Shown here: positions 18,155 through 26,851 of the stretch, in pieces | How positions within the stretch are numbered: position 1 is the first letter of the stretch | Layout of the letters: every line of letters begins with the position of its first letter | Assembly (NCBI RefSeq): GCF_017565765.1 | Contig: NZ_JAGDYP010000002.1 | Span: 372,001-436,000, forward strand | DNA: 64,000 nt | Direction of reading: 5' to 3' | From: Capnocytophaga bilenii | GTDB lineage: Bacteria > Bacteroidota > Bacteroidia > Flavobacteriales > Flavobacteriaceae | Made by a program: the position numbers and the translations under genes | Notes under the pieces: generated by a model | The model's database searches: none | The model's input: only the letters and a program-made list of their open reading frames with translations | Told to the model about the DNA's origin: nothing

Positions 18155-18658
18155 TTATTCTCCTTCTTTCTCCATCAAATGTCTTAGCTCAGGGTCGTTG
18201 GTGATGCGTTCTTTTTCGCGTTCAATAATTTCAATGATATCTAACTTTATTTGGCGGTAATTGGCTTCTACCTGTTCTTTGGTGGTGTCGTTACCGTTGG
18301 CATCGGTAAAGGATAGGACTTCAGGTATTTTCTGGTAGGTTTTAGTCTCTGCGGCTACTTTGGCGTTGTCTACAACTATCTGCGCGTGGAATATCTTCTG
18401 CTCGATGCGTTCATCAAAATTGTCGGAAACAGCTCCTACAAACATCCCTTGAGTAAGATTGGATATTTTGCTGGCAGGAATTAAACTATCCAGTTGTGTA
18501 GATATGGAGGTAGAGGTGTCATTGCGGTTGATAGTAGTAGATTGCCTTTTCTGTAATACCTTTCCAAACCGTTCAGAAAGAGTTTTAGCAGTTTTCCCTA
18601 CTACTTGTCCGCTAAAGATATTTCCTACCGTATTTTGTATTACTTTACTTTCTTTTTG
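18155..18658 (-). pseudogene. C-terminal relic of a MobC/TraG-type mobilisation coupling protein
   Basis: On the minus strand the frame is open from the edge of the IS remnant (18658) to the stop at 18155, about 167 codons with no plausible start at the upstream end. Reading in, the pieces VGKTAKTLSERFGKVLQKR, STQLDSLIPASKISNLTQG and MFVGAVSDNFDERIEQKIFH match my memory of the C-terminal region of MobC/TraG-type type IV coupling proteins of Bacteroides conjugative and mobilisable elements. The ATPase core is gone; the break is exactly at the IS left end. It marks a lost integrative element. The family call is from recall and needs a search. Confidence 0.6.
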
Positions 18659-18677
18659 AGGTGTCTAAATAATTTCA

Positions 18678-18685
18678 TATATTTG
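18678..18685 (+). promoter_or_regulatory. Transposase promoter -7 element
   Basis: TATATTTG then C inside the left end of the IS1595-like copy. Copies C and D carry degenerate forms (tatatctgc, tacatttac). Confidence 0.45.
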
Positions 18686-18706
18686 CACTCTGAAAATGAA
18701 TGTATT

Positions 18707-19108
18707 ATGGAATTATTTAAGGGACAAAGCCTCTTAGAGTTTACTGAACGCTTTAAAACAGACTTAGATTGCGAAGAATACTTAGCTTCCATAAAATGGG
18801 AAAAAGGGTATTGTTGCCGTAAATGTGGTCATAAAAAATACCAAGTTCGCAAAGATTTTTCACGTACTTGTAATATCTGTGGAGATACGGAAAGTCCTAC
18901 TGCTGGAACACTATTTCATAGACTAAAATTTGGGTTACGTAAAGCATTTTTTATATGTTTTGAAATGACAACTACAACTAAAGGGTTATCAGCCTCACAA
19001 GTTGCTCGTCGTTATGATATTAGTCGACAAACTGCACATTATTTTATGCAAAAAGTCCGTGAAGCTATGAAATCCAGTGAGTCACACAAAATGAATGATA
19101 GCGTTTAG
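18707..19108 (+). pseudogene. IS1595-family transposase, truncated by in-frame TAG
   Basis: 133 residues from ATG 18707. It has the N-terminal zinc ribbon with CCRKCGH and CNICGD cysteine pairs, a central helix-turn-helix-like region (LSASQVARRYDISRQTAHYF), and stops at TAG just before the first catalytic Asp motif, whose codons VDEFTIGGKEEGK follow directly. A single GAG to TAG change explains it. The same TAG is present in copies B (20314) and C (26577). The longer open frame from 18605 only adds leftward sequence outside the IS. Confidence 0.8.
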
Positions 19109-19295
19109 GTTGATGAATTTACCATAGGAGGAAAAGAGGAAGGAAAACAGTTTTAGAATCAATCGCTCACAAAATAAAGATACTATCTTTAACAGTTTAA
19201 TAAAAAGAATGCTTGAAAGAGAACCTATTTTCCAACCTCTGTTAATATGCCATTAACTTGATACCTCAATGGTAAAATTTAAAAGTAATAAAAAA

Positions 19296-19877
19296 ATGAA
19301 AATACTATACATTTTATTAGCAGTAATATTCTTTTCCTGTAAAACAGAAAACAAGCAAAAAGTTGTTTATGCAGATGCTATTATAAAAACCAACGACACA
19401 GTTGTCATAGATTTTGAGGCATTTAATGAGGCAAAATTTATAGGAAAAACATATCAATATTTAGATGAGTTCAACGAATTTAAAGATTGTAGATATGGTG
19501 GCTTTGAGTTATTACCAGAATGTGGAGAAAAGAAAATAGATATAGTAAAGATATACCCCAATGGGAGTGAAAATCCGCAGCTCCTCCTATTGATTGAGAA
19601 TGAGGAAAACGGGAAAAACAAGATTACAGATATTTTAAATCTATCGAAAGAAAACTTATTAAAAACTGGAGAGAATTTTGTCCTCATTTCGGATAGATAT
19701 ATAAATAGTGGAAAGACAATCAATAAACCTATTGCAGCCATCACAAGAATAGAATCTGAAAAAGAATATTTTACAGCTATACACAAAGTTTGGAGCGTAG
19801 ACTGTAAGTCAGGTAAATTTGTAGAAATTTCCACAAAAAACATAAAGGTTGAAAATGAAGAATATTATGGCATTTAA
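19296..19877 (+). CDS. Hypothetical lipoprotein (193 aa)
   Basis: The start is taken at ATG 19296, where a lipoprotein signal begins (MKILYILLAVIFFSCKTEN, lipobox FFSC), not at 19269, which adds nine polar residues reading out of the IS right end. The mature part contains several Cys (GGFELLPECGEKK, VDCKSG) and is rich in Lys and Glu. No family recognised. It lies between IS1595-like copy A and the promoter of the tssK-like relic, in the decayed accessory region. A role as an immunity lipoprotein is possible by context only. Confidence 0.55.
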   Translation: MKILYILLAVIFFSCKTENKQKVVYADAIIKTNDTVVIDFEAFNEAKFIGKTYQYLDEFNEFKDCRYGGFELLPECGEKKIDIVKIYPNGSENPQLLLLIENEENGKNKITDILNLSKENLLKTGENFVLISDRYINSGKTINKPIAAITRIESEKEYFTAIHKVWSVDCKSGKFVEISTKNIKVENEEYYGI

Positions 19878-19923
19878 AATTCATAATAAATATAAATATT
19901 TCATACATTTCTCTAAAAACCCT

Positions 19924-19931
19924 TACCTTTG
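19924..19931 (+). promoter_or_regulatory. -7 element of the tssK-like relic
   Basis: TACCTTTG then C, 22 bases before the ATG of the broken tssK-like gene; a promoter that has outlived its gene. Confidence 0.5.
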
Positions 19932-19952
19932 CAAAACAAACAAGATAGAACA

Positions 19953-20113
19953 ATGAACAATCTACTCACCCATTATCCTATAAATTGGATAGACGGAATG
20001 AAGCTAAGCAGCAGCCATTTTACTGCTGTGCGACAGCGTTAGAGATGCCATAGCCCTGCAAACCACAGACCTTAACTATGGCTGGTGATTCGGTAAAGAT
20101 GCACGTGCTGATG
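19953..20113 (+). pseudogene. 5-prime relic of a probable type VI secretion baseplate gene (TssK-like)
   Basis: From ATG 19953 the frame reads LTHYPINWIDGMKLSSSHF, which resembles the N-terminal block of Bacteroidota TssK proteins (INW-DGMK-x-x-x-HF). A one-base frameshift near 20028 then moves the reading to DSVRDAIALQTTDLNYGW, which continues the same family pattern. The gene is then cut by the IS1595-like copy B at about 20114. It has its own promoter. TssK links the type VI baseplate to the membrane complex, so this would be the mark of a lost T6SS. The assignment is from recall of the motif and is moderate. Confidence 0.5.
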
Positions 20114-20359
20114 GATCACTATTTCATAGACTAAAATTTGGGTTGCGTAAAGCATTTTTTATATGTTTTGAAATGACAACTACAACTAAAGGGTTATCAG
20201 CCTCACAAGTTGCTCGTCGTTATGATATTAGTCGACAAACAGCACATTATTTTATGAAAAAAGTCCGTGAAGCTATGAAATCCAGTGAATCGCACAAAAT
20301 GAATGATAGCGTTTAGGTTGATGAATTTACCATAGGAGGAAAAGAGGAAGGAAAACAGT
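20114..20359 (+). mobile_element. IS1595-family remnant (copy B, central part only)
   Basis: Nearly identical to copy A from ctatttcatagactaaaatttggg through the HTH region and the shared TAG (20314-20316) to ggaaggaaaacag. Both ends of the element are missing. It sits inside the tssK-like relic on the left and joins an unidentified coding fragment on the right. Confidence 0.75.
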
Positions 20360-20462
20360 CAGTTCGTTTAGTGGGAGATAATGGGAAAGAGGCTTTTATA
20401 GAGCCTAAATTAATTGACATAGGGGAAGCTAATCAAAAATATGCACCACCTTTTGATAACTA
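20360..20462 (+). pseudogene. C-terminal fragment of an unidentified gene, related to 16835-16880
   Basis: The frame reads SVRLVGDNGKEAFIEPKLID and then IGEANQKYAPPFDN followed by stop. It is fused to the IS fragment in the same frame as the transposase, so a readthrough chimera is conceivable, but the duplicate at 16835 shows it is an independent sequence. No family recognised. Confidence 0.45.
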
Positions 20463-20501
20463 AAATATAAGGCTAAAGGAAACATAATTATAAATATTTT
20501 G

Positions 20502-20509
20502 TACCTTTG
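20502..20509 (+). promoter_or_regulatory. -7 element for the GH3/serine hydrolase gene
   Basis: TACCTTTG then C. It overlaps the TTG start codon (20507) of the longest open frame, which rules out that start; translation begins at ATG 20525. Confidence 0.6.
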
Positions 20510-20524
20510 CCGAAAATACTAACA

Positions 20525-23437
20525 ATGAAACGTATATTATCACTTTTTTTAATTTTTGTAACTATAACTACTTGGGCTCAAAACCCTTTAACTGCCTCTA
20601 ACGCTAAGGCTCAACAACAATGGGTAGAGGATACTTATGCCAAAATGACACTCGATGAGAAAATAGGTCAGCTGTTTATGGTATCGGTGTTTTCGAGTCA
20701 TATAGGTACCAAGCGTGCTGACGAAATTACAGATTGGATAAAAAAATATCATATAGGAGGGATTATCTTCTCTAAAGGAGGTCCTAAACGTCAGGCTAAA
20801 CTGACTAACAAATGGCAGCCACTGAGCAAAATACCAATGTTTATGGCTATGGATGCTGAATGGGGTTTGGCGATGCGCTTGGACTCTACTTACGCTTATC
20901 CGTGGAATATGACAATGGGTGCTGTAAAAGATAATGCGCTGATAGAATATGCGGGCAAACGAATAGGAGCACACTGCAAAGCTTTGGGGATGCAATTTAA
21001 CTTTGCTCCTGATATAGATATCAATACCAATGCTCAAAACCCTATCATTGGCAATCGCTCATTTGGTGAGGACAAAGAAAACGTAGCCCAAAAGGGGCTT
21101 GCTTTTACGCGAGGTATGCAATCGGTGGGGGTGTTGGGCAGTGCAAAACACTTTCCTGGTCACGGTGATACGGCTAAGGATTCGCACAAAACGTTGCCTA
21201 CTATCAACTTTACTGCGAATAGGCTAAATGAGGTGGAGCTTTATCCTTTTAGGATACTCTCTAAAGAGGTGGCGAGTGTGATGGTGGGGCATCTCAACGT
21301 TCCTTCGTTGGAGCCTAAACAGGGCTTGCCTTCATCGTTATCAAAAGCTATTATCACTGATTTACTAAAAACGAAGATGCACTACCAAGGGCTTATTTTT
21401 ACCGATGCGCTTGGTATGAAAGGGGTATCGGAATACTTGCCTGTGGGCGAAGTGGAGGTAGAGGCGTTTTTGGCAGGAAATGATATACTGCTGATGCCGG
21501 CTAACTTGCCCAAGGGCTTTGAAGCAATGAAAAAGGCGTATGAAAAGAAACGCATTAGTGAAGAGCGATTGGCGCACTCGGTAAAAAAGATATTGGCGGC
21601 GAAATACAAAGTGGGGCTTACGAGTTTTAAGCCTATTGATGAGGCTACGCTAAAAGAACAATTGCATACTGAAGAAGATGATTTGCTAACAGAGGTGTTG
21701 TTTGAAAACGCTTTGACAGTGGCACAGAACAAAGATCGTATTTTGCCTATAAAAGATTTGGAAAAGCGCCGCATTGCTTATGTGAAATTTGGTAATGATA
21801 GTGGTTGGACTTTCTATACAACTTTGCGAAAATATGCAGATGTAACGCTTATAGAGCCTCAGAATGACCAACAGCTTTACAATGCAATAGCACCTTATGA
21901 CACGGTTATTATTGGCTTGCACAAGCCAGACAAAACGCCTTGGGATGCTTATAAATTTACGGCAGATGAATTGCGTTGGTTAGAACAATTGGGCAAGAAA
22001 AAGAAGGTGATTTTGACTATATTTACCCGACCTTATGCGATGCTTGATGTGAAGCACATTGAGCAATTGGAAGGGATTGTATTTGCGTATCAGAATCACA
22101 AAGTGGCACAAGATAAGGCTGCCCAGCTTATTTTTGGAGCACTTGAAGGGAAAGGGGTATTGCCTGTAACGGCTCACCCTGATTTGCCTGTGGGTACGGG
22201 TATCAATACGCCTTTTATAGGGCGATTGGCTTATGGACTGCCAGAGAGTGTGGGGCTGAAAAGTAGTGAATTGGCAAGAATAGATACGATAGCAGCTGAA
22301 GCTATTAACGAAAAAATGGCGCCAGGGATGCAGATAGTGGTTGCTAAAAAAGGGAAAGTGGTGTATCAGAAGAATTTTGGTACTTTAGATTACGATACTG
22401 CTCACCCTGTGAAAGATTACACTATTTACGACTTGGCTTCGCTGACGAAAATATTGGCGACGCTGCCAGAGCTGATGCGCTTATACACTAAGGGGGATTT
22501 TAAGCCTACGGATAACTTTGAAAAGCTATTGCCACAGCTGAAAGAGACTAATAAGGGGGGTATGGTGATGAAGGATGTATTGTCGCACTACGCTCAGTTT
22601 CAGGCGTGGATTCCTTTTTTTAACCGTACTTTGACGGCAGAAAAGCGACCTTCGCCCGAGTATTACCGCACGGTGGCGAGTGATTCGTTTCCTACGCCCG
22701 TAGCTAAGGATATGTATTTGCGCGAGGGCTACACCGATACGATTTATAAACGTATAGACGAGAGCGAACTAAAAAAAGACCGCAAATACTTATACAGTGA
22801 TTTACCTTATTATTACTTTAAGAAGTATATAGAAAAAAAAAACAAGAAACCTTTGGAAATTGCAGTGCAAGAGCACTTTTATAAGCAGCTGGGAGCGTAT
22901 AAGTTAGGCTACTTGCCTTTGGAGCGTTTTTCAGTAGATAGTATTGCCCCTGCCGAGATAGAAAAAACATTTCGCTGCCAGAAGATACAAGGCTACGTGC
23001 ACGACCAAGGCGCTGCTATGCTGGGAGGCGTAGGTGGACACGCGGGTTTGTTTGGTACGGCTAATGATGTTGCCAAGATGATGCAACTTTATTTGCAACA
23101 GGGCTATTACGGAGGTGATTGGCTTTTGCAACCACAAGCAGTACAGCTGTTTAACACTTGCCACTATTGCAATGAGGGCAACCGTCGAGGATTGGGTTTT
23201 GATAAGCCACAGTTGGGTAAAGCAGGTCCTACGTGTGGCTGTACGCCTATGGAGAGCTTTGGGCATTTGGGCTTTACGGGTACTTTTGCATGGGCAGACC
23301 CTGTAAATGAAATTGTGATAGTGTTGCTCTCTAATCGTACCTACCCAACGGCTGATAATAAGCTACTTATCAGTAGAAATATCAGGCAAAGAGTGCAAGG
23401 TGTGGTGTATAGCGCAATGACAAAAACTGAAAATTGA
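20525..23437 (+). CDS. Glycoside hydrolase family 3 (NagZ-like) fused to a beta-lactamase-fold serine hydrolase
   Basis: 970 residues from ATG 20525 with a signal peptide ending near WAQ. N-terminal GH3 domain: the signature KHFPGHGDTAKDSH (Asp-His pair of bacterial NagZ) and the likely nucleophile Asp in IFTDALGMKG. A middle GH3 C-terminal-like region follows. C-terminal domain is a class C beta-lactamase/penicillin-binding fold with SLTK (the SxxK Ser and Lys), a YSD-type Tyr motif in KYLYSDLPYY, and HLGFTGT (the HxG equivalent). This fusion is common in Bacteroidota and is thought to act on peptidoglycan muropeptides in the periplasm, cleaving N-acetylglucosaminides and possibly D-amino acid or ester bonds. 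It lies just upstream of murD-ftsW. Confidence 0.9.
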   Translation: MKRILSLFLIFVTITTWAQNPLTASNAKAQQQWVEDTYAKMTLDEKIGQLFMVSVFSSHIGTKRADEITDWIKKYHIGGIIFSKGGPKRQAKLTNKWQPLSKIPMFMAMDAEWGLAMRLDSTYAYPWNMTMGAVKDNALIEYAGKRIGAHCKALGMQFNFAPDIDINTNAQNPIIGNRSFGEDKENVAQKGLAFTRGMQSVGVLGSAKHFPGHGDTAKDSHKTLPTINFTANRLNEVELYPFRILSKEVASVMVGHLNVPSLEPKQGLPSSLSKAIITDLLKTKMHYQGLIFTDALGMKGVSEYLPVGEVEVEAFLAGNDILLMPANLPKGFEAMKKAYEKKRISEERLAHSVKKILAAKYKVGLTSFKPIDEATLKEQLHTEEDDLLTEVLFENALTVAQNKDRILPIKDLEKRRIAYVKFGNDSGWTFYTTLRKYADVTLIEPQNDQQLYNAIAPYDTVIIGLHKPDKTPWDAYKFTADELRWLEQLGKKKKVILTIFTRPYAMLDVKHIEQLEGIVFAYQNHKVAQDKAAQLIFGALEGKGVLPVTAHPDLPVGTGINTPFIGRLAYGLPESVGLKSSELARIDTIAAEAINEKMAPGMQIVVAKKGKVVYQKNFGTLDYDTAHPVKDYTIYDLASLTKILATLPELMRLYTKGDFKPTDNFEKLLPQLKETNKGGMVMKDVLSHYAQFQAWIPFFNRTLTAEKRPSPEYYRTVASDSFPTPVAKDMYLREGYTDTIYKRIDESELKKDRKYLYSDLPYYYFKKYIEKKNKKPLEIAVQEHFYKQLGAYKLGYLPLERFSVDSIAPAEIEKTFRCQKIQGYVHDQGAAMLGGVGGHAGLFGTANDVAKMMQLYLQQGYYGGDWLLQPQAVQLFNTCHYCNEGNRRGLGFDKPQLGKAGPTCGCTPMESFGHLGFTGTFAWADPVNEIVIVLLSNRTYPTADNKLLISRNIRQRVQGVVYSAMTKTEN

Positions 23438-23477
23438 ATTGTGAATAAAAAAAATTGCTTGTTTGAGAAATTATTTA

Positions 23478-23485
23478 TACTTTTG
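23478..23485 (+). promoter_or_regulatory. -7 element for murD-ftsW
   Basis: TACTTTTG then C, 28 bases before the murD ATG, so murD and ftsW have their own promoter here. Confidence 0.55.
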
Positions 23486-23512
23486 CAGAATGAATGTAAC
23501 TGCTGAAAACTA

Positions 23513-24850
23513 ATGAAACGATTAGCTATATTAGGAGGTGGCGAGAGTGGCGTAGGTACCGCTATTCTTGCAAAACAAAAAGGGTGGGAGGTGTTTTTAT
23601 CCGATAGAGGAAACCTAAAGGCTGAATACCGAAAACAACTTGATGATGAGGGGATTGCCTACGAAGAAGGAAAGCATACCGAAGATAAAATATTAGGGGC
23701 AGATTGTATAATGAAAAGCCCAGGGATACCTGATAAAGCACCTATAGTGGTGAAAGCTCGTGAGCGAGGTATTGCGGTGATTTCGGAAATAGAATTTGCA
23801 GCACAATATACTGACAAGCCGATTATTGCTATTACGGGTAGCAATGGCAAAACAACCACTACGATGCTTACCTATCACTTGCTGAAAGAAGCGGGCTTAT
23901 CGGTAGGCTTGGGCGGTAATATAGGTTATAGTTTTGCCGAGCTGGTAGCACATAGCAATCCTGACTATTATGTATTGGAAATAAGTAGTTTTCAGTTAGA
24001 CGGTATTGCGACCCATTTTGCGCCTCATATAGCAATGTTGCTGAATATTACGCCTGACCACTTAGACCGCTATAACTATCAGTTTGAGAACTATATAGCC
24101 TCTAAATTCAGGATAGCGATGAACCAAACGGCTAACGATTACCTAATATATGATGCAGATGATGAGGTGATTGCAGATTGGCTTCGCCATCATAAGGTAG
24201 CTGCAAAATTATTGCCCTTTACGGTGAAGAAAGAAGTAGCAGAAGGGGCTTACCTGAAAGATAATAAGATATATATGAAAATAGACGAAAAGACTACTGA
24301 AATAGAAGTAGATGAAATAAGCCTAAAAGGGATACACAATGTTAAAAATACTATGGCAGCGACCATAGCGGCGCGCTTATTGGCAGTGCGAGACCAATCG
24401 TTGCGCCAAAGTCTTAAGGGCTTTAAAGGAGCAGACCATCGCTTGGAGGAAGTGAAGGTAGTAGATGGGGTTACTTATGTGAATGACTCAAAAGCTACCA
24501 ATGTAAATTCGGTATTTTTTGCACTCGATACAATAAAAACACCTATAGTGTGGATTGTAGGCGGACAAGATAAAGGAAACGACTACCAATCGCTGATGCC
24601 TTATGTACAGGAGAAAGTGAAAGCGATTGTGTGCTTGGGGGTAGATAATACGCCGCTGTTGCGCTCGTTTGCAAGTGTGATGCCTAATCTTGTAGAAACG
24701 CGCTCGATGGAAGAGGCAGTGCGCTTGGCTAAACATTTTGCTGCTTCGGGAGATACGGTGCTTCTATCGCCTGCTTGTGCAAGTTTCGATTTGTTTGACA
24801 ACTATGAGCACAGAGGTAATATGTTTAAAGAGGCGGTAGCTAAGCTTTAA
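23513..24850 (+). CDS. murD: UDP-N-acetylmuramoyl-L-alanine:D-glutamate ligase
   Basis: 445 residues. N-terminal Rossmann domain (LAILGGGESGVGTAILAKQKG), ATP-binding GSNGKTTTTML (near residue 110), the HLDRY motif (PDHLDRYNYQFENY) and the C-terminal DSKATN motif (YVNDSKATNVNSV) that closes over ATP. It adds D-Glu to UDP-MurNAc-Ala in the cytoplasm. It is followed after 32 bases by ftsW, the normal dcw-cluster neighbour. However mraY/murE are not directly upstream; the GH3 fusion and IS remnants are there instead. Confidence 0.96.
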   Translation: MKRLAILGGGESGVGTAILAKQKGWEVFLSDRGNLKAEYRKQLDDEGIAYEEGKHTEDKILGADCIMKSPGIPDKAPIVVKARERGIAVISEIEFAAQYTDKPIIAITGSNGKTTTTMLTYHLLKEAGLSVGLGGNIGYSFAELVAHSNPDYYVLEISSFQLDGIATHFAPHIAMLLNITPDHLDRYNYQFENYIASKFRIAMNQTANDYLIYDADDEVIADWLRHHKVAAKLLPFTVKKEVAEGAYLKDNKIYMKIDEKTTEIEVDEISLKGIHNVKNTMAATIAARLLAVRDQSLRQSLKGFKGADHRLEEVKVVDGVTYVNDSKATNVNSVFFALDTIKTPIVWIVGGQDKGNDYQSLMPYVQEKVKAIVCLGVDNTPLLRSFASVMPNLVETRSMEEAVRLAKHFAASGDTVLLSPACASFDLFDNYEHRGNMFKEAVAKL

Positions 24851-24882
24851 AAAATAGTTAGGCTTTATTCATCTAAAAAAAT

Positions 24883-26139
24883 ATGAAAGAATTTCTTGAT
24901 AAGTATCTCAGGGGTGATCGCTACCTTTGGGGTATAACATTGTTCTTTACACTCTTCTCGCTGGTGGTTGTGTTTAGCGCAGTTACCAATTTGCGCGATA
25001 ATAGTACCCCCACACAATACCTTTGGCGACATCTTGGGTTTATTGTTACGGGGCTTGCAGTAATGTGGGTAGCTCACGCCTTTGCTTATAGGTATCACGC
25101 TTTGTTTTTTGCTGTAGCCGTATGGATAACAATCTTCTTACTTTTTTATGCGGCTTTTTTTACTACCGGAAGTGCTGAAAATACGATGGAAGCCCTCAAT
25201 GAAAGGGTTACTAATGATAGGCGCTGGGTGCGATTATTCAATACTTTTACAATACAACCTGCCTTATTTGCGTGGATAGCTTTTGTGGGCTATGCGGCTC
25301 ACTTCTTTGCTATTAACTACCAAAAGAAGATTACGCGCAAGCGAATGATGTTCTTTTCACTTTACTTTTTTCTAATTGTGATGCTGGTGGTTCTAGCAAA
25401 CTTTTCGACTGCATTTTTGATTTTTTCTTCGGTAGTGCTGTTGGCATTCTTGGCTTACTTTCCTATGCGTTATATATTTTGGGCAGTAGGAGCTATTATT
25501 GCTGCCTTTGCTCTTTTTGTGCTAATAGCCAAAGCAGCTCCCGACTTGTTTCCCAACCGTGTGGATACTTGGGCGAAGCGTATAGAAAATTATGTAGCAA
25601 TCATAAAACCTGATATGCTTACGGAAGAACAAAGGGAAAAAGTGGATGACTACCAAGTGGAACGTTCCAAAATGGCAATAGCTAAAGGGTACTGGCTGGG
25701 GCAGGGTCCTGGGGAAAGCACAATGAAAAACTTCTTACCACAAAGTTCTTCCGACTTTATTTATGCAATTCTTACTGAAGAATACGGAATGGTAGGTGCG
25801 CTGTTCCTGATGGGCTTATATGTGCTATTGTGTTATCGTATTTTTTTGATAGCTAAAAATGCAAATAGTTTTTTTGGGAAGCTACTGGTGCTGGGCTTTG
25901 GAGCTGTGATAATGCTACAAGCGGTGGTAAATATGGCAGTAGCCGTGGCGTTTATCCCTGTTACGGGGCAGAACTTGCCTTTTATTAGCAATGGGGGTAC
26001 TTCACTCATTACTACTTATTTTATGATGGGGTGTATCCTATCGGTAAGCGCACAACCCCGCAAAGGTGAGGAGATGGCAAAAGATATGACCATTGTAGAA
26101 ACTTTTGAAGATATGCAAAAGCAATACGACAAATTGTAG
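24883..26139 (+). CDS. ftsW: FtsW/RodA-type SEDS glycosyltransferase, probably FtsW
   Basis: 418 residues, about ten membrane segments. SEDS family marks include GQGPGESTMKNFLPQSSSDFIYAI followed by EEYGMVGAL and the C-terminal PVTGQNLPFISNGGTSL block. SEDS proteins polymerise glycan strands from lipid II with a partner class B PBP; pairing with murD points to the septal FtsW rather than RodA. In Bacteroidota murG and murC normally follow; here the next feature is an IS1595-like remnant. Confidence 0.9.
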   Translation: MKEFLDKYLRGDRYLWGITLFFTLFSLVVVFSAVTNLRDNSTPTQYLWRHLGFIVTGLAVMWVAHAFAYRYHALFFAVAVWITIFLLFYAAFFTTGSAENTMEALNERVTNDRRWVRLFNTFTIQPALFAWIAFVGYAAHFFAINYQKKITRKRMMFFSLYFFLIVMLVVLANFSTAFLIFSSVVLLAFLAYFPMRYIFWAVGAIIAAFALFVLIAKAAPDLFPNRVDTWAKRIENYVAIIKPDMLTEEQREKVDDYQVERSKMAIAKGYWLGQGPGESTMKNFLPQSSSDFIYAILTEEYGMVGALFLMGLYVLLCYRIFLIAKNANSFFGKLLVLGFGAVIMLQAVVNMAVAVAFIPVTGQNLPFISNGGTSLITTYFMMGCILSVSAQPRKGEEMAKDMTIVETFEDMQKQYDKL

Positions 26140-26178
26140 CGGTAGTAAATTGTAAATCAGGGGTTAAAAATAAATAAT

Positions 26179-26735
26179 TGAGGTGTTTAAATAATTTCAT
26201 ATATCTGCGCTCTGAAAATTAATGTATTATGGAATTATTTAAGGGACAAAGCCTCTTAGAGTTTACTGAACGCTTTAAAACAGACTTAGATTGAGGGTGT
26301 CCAAAAAGTTTTATTTTAGCTTAAAACAAGCTTATTAATGAACAGAATATTTTTGTAACTAATTGATTATTAACATCCCTCCTTCCCCCCTTTTGAAGGG
26401 GGGAGATGCCGAATAGTACTATTAAAGACTTTTTGGACAGCTTCTTCCATAAAATGGGAAAAAGGGTATTGTTGCCGTAAAGTTATGAAATTAGTCGTCA
26501 GACTGCACATTATTTTATGCAAAAAGTCCGTGAAGCTATGAAATCCAGTGAATCGCACAAAATGAATGATAGCGTTTAGGTTGATGAATTTACCATAGGA
26601 GGAAAAGAGGAATACAGTTTTAGAATTAATCGTTCACAAAATAAAGATACTATCTTTAACAAATTAATGAAAAGAATTGTAGAGCGTTCTCCCGTTTCCC
26701 AAAGTCAATTAGTATGTAGCTAAATAGACGCCTCA
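26179..26735 (+). mobile_element. IS1595-family remnant (copy C) with internal MITE and deletions
   Basis: Left end tgaggtgtttaaataatttcat and right end gctaaatagacgcctca are inverted relatives. Internally the transposase starts (MELFKGQSLLEFTERFKTDL), is interrupted after the word gacttagattg by a MITE (26294-26446), resumes for a few codons, is deleted up to the HTH, carries the shared TAG at 26577-26579, lacks most of the DDE domain and ends with the C-terminal tail (SFRINRSQNKDTIFNKLM, then VERSPVSQSQLVCS). Confidence 0.8.
26294..26446. mobile_element. MITE-like element nested in IS1595-like copy C
   Basis: Ends gggtgtccaaaaagtttt and aaagactttttggacagcttc are inverted repeats, as in the element at 16668. 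The interior differs: it contains an aagctt palindrome (ttaaaacaagcttattaa) and cccccttttgaagggggg. Insertion replaced about 15-20 bases of the transposase gene rather than leaving a simple duplication. Confidence 0.75.
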
Positions 26736-26740
26736 ATTCT

Positions 26741-26838
26741 TTTTTTTCTTCCTCTTGTGAAGGATTTACCTCTATTTTTTCCATTTTATACGCCGTGATT
26801 AGGAAAAATACACTTATTATATATAATACGTATTTCAT
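26741..26838 (-). pseudogene. Truncated small membrane-anchored protein, cut by the IS right end
   Basis: From ATG 26838 the minus-strand frame gives a hydrophobic N-terminus (MKYVLYIISVFFLITAYK) and then a charged stretch (MEKIEVNPSQEEEKKEL), after which it enters the right end of IS1595-like copy C. The codons beyond 26741 are IS sequence. It lies 13 bases downstream of the lipoprotein gene and so was the next gene of that operon. Confidence 0.5.
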
Positions 26839-26851
26839 TATATGGTACATT

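Larger units (their letters stand above)
18657..19269 (+). mobile_element. IS1595-family remnant (copy A)
   Basis: Left end tgaggtgtctaaataatttcat, right end ttgatacctca, inverted with respect to each other. Inside is a transposase gene broken by a TAG and a second lesion near 19150 (the C-terminal tail SFRINRSQNKDTI is in another frame). The segment between the DDE-domain start and the tail is deleted. The left end interrupts the MobC-like gene. No convincing target duplication is seen. An internal TATATTTG promoter word lies at 18678. Confidence 0.8.
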
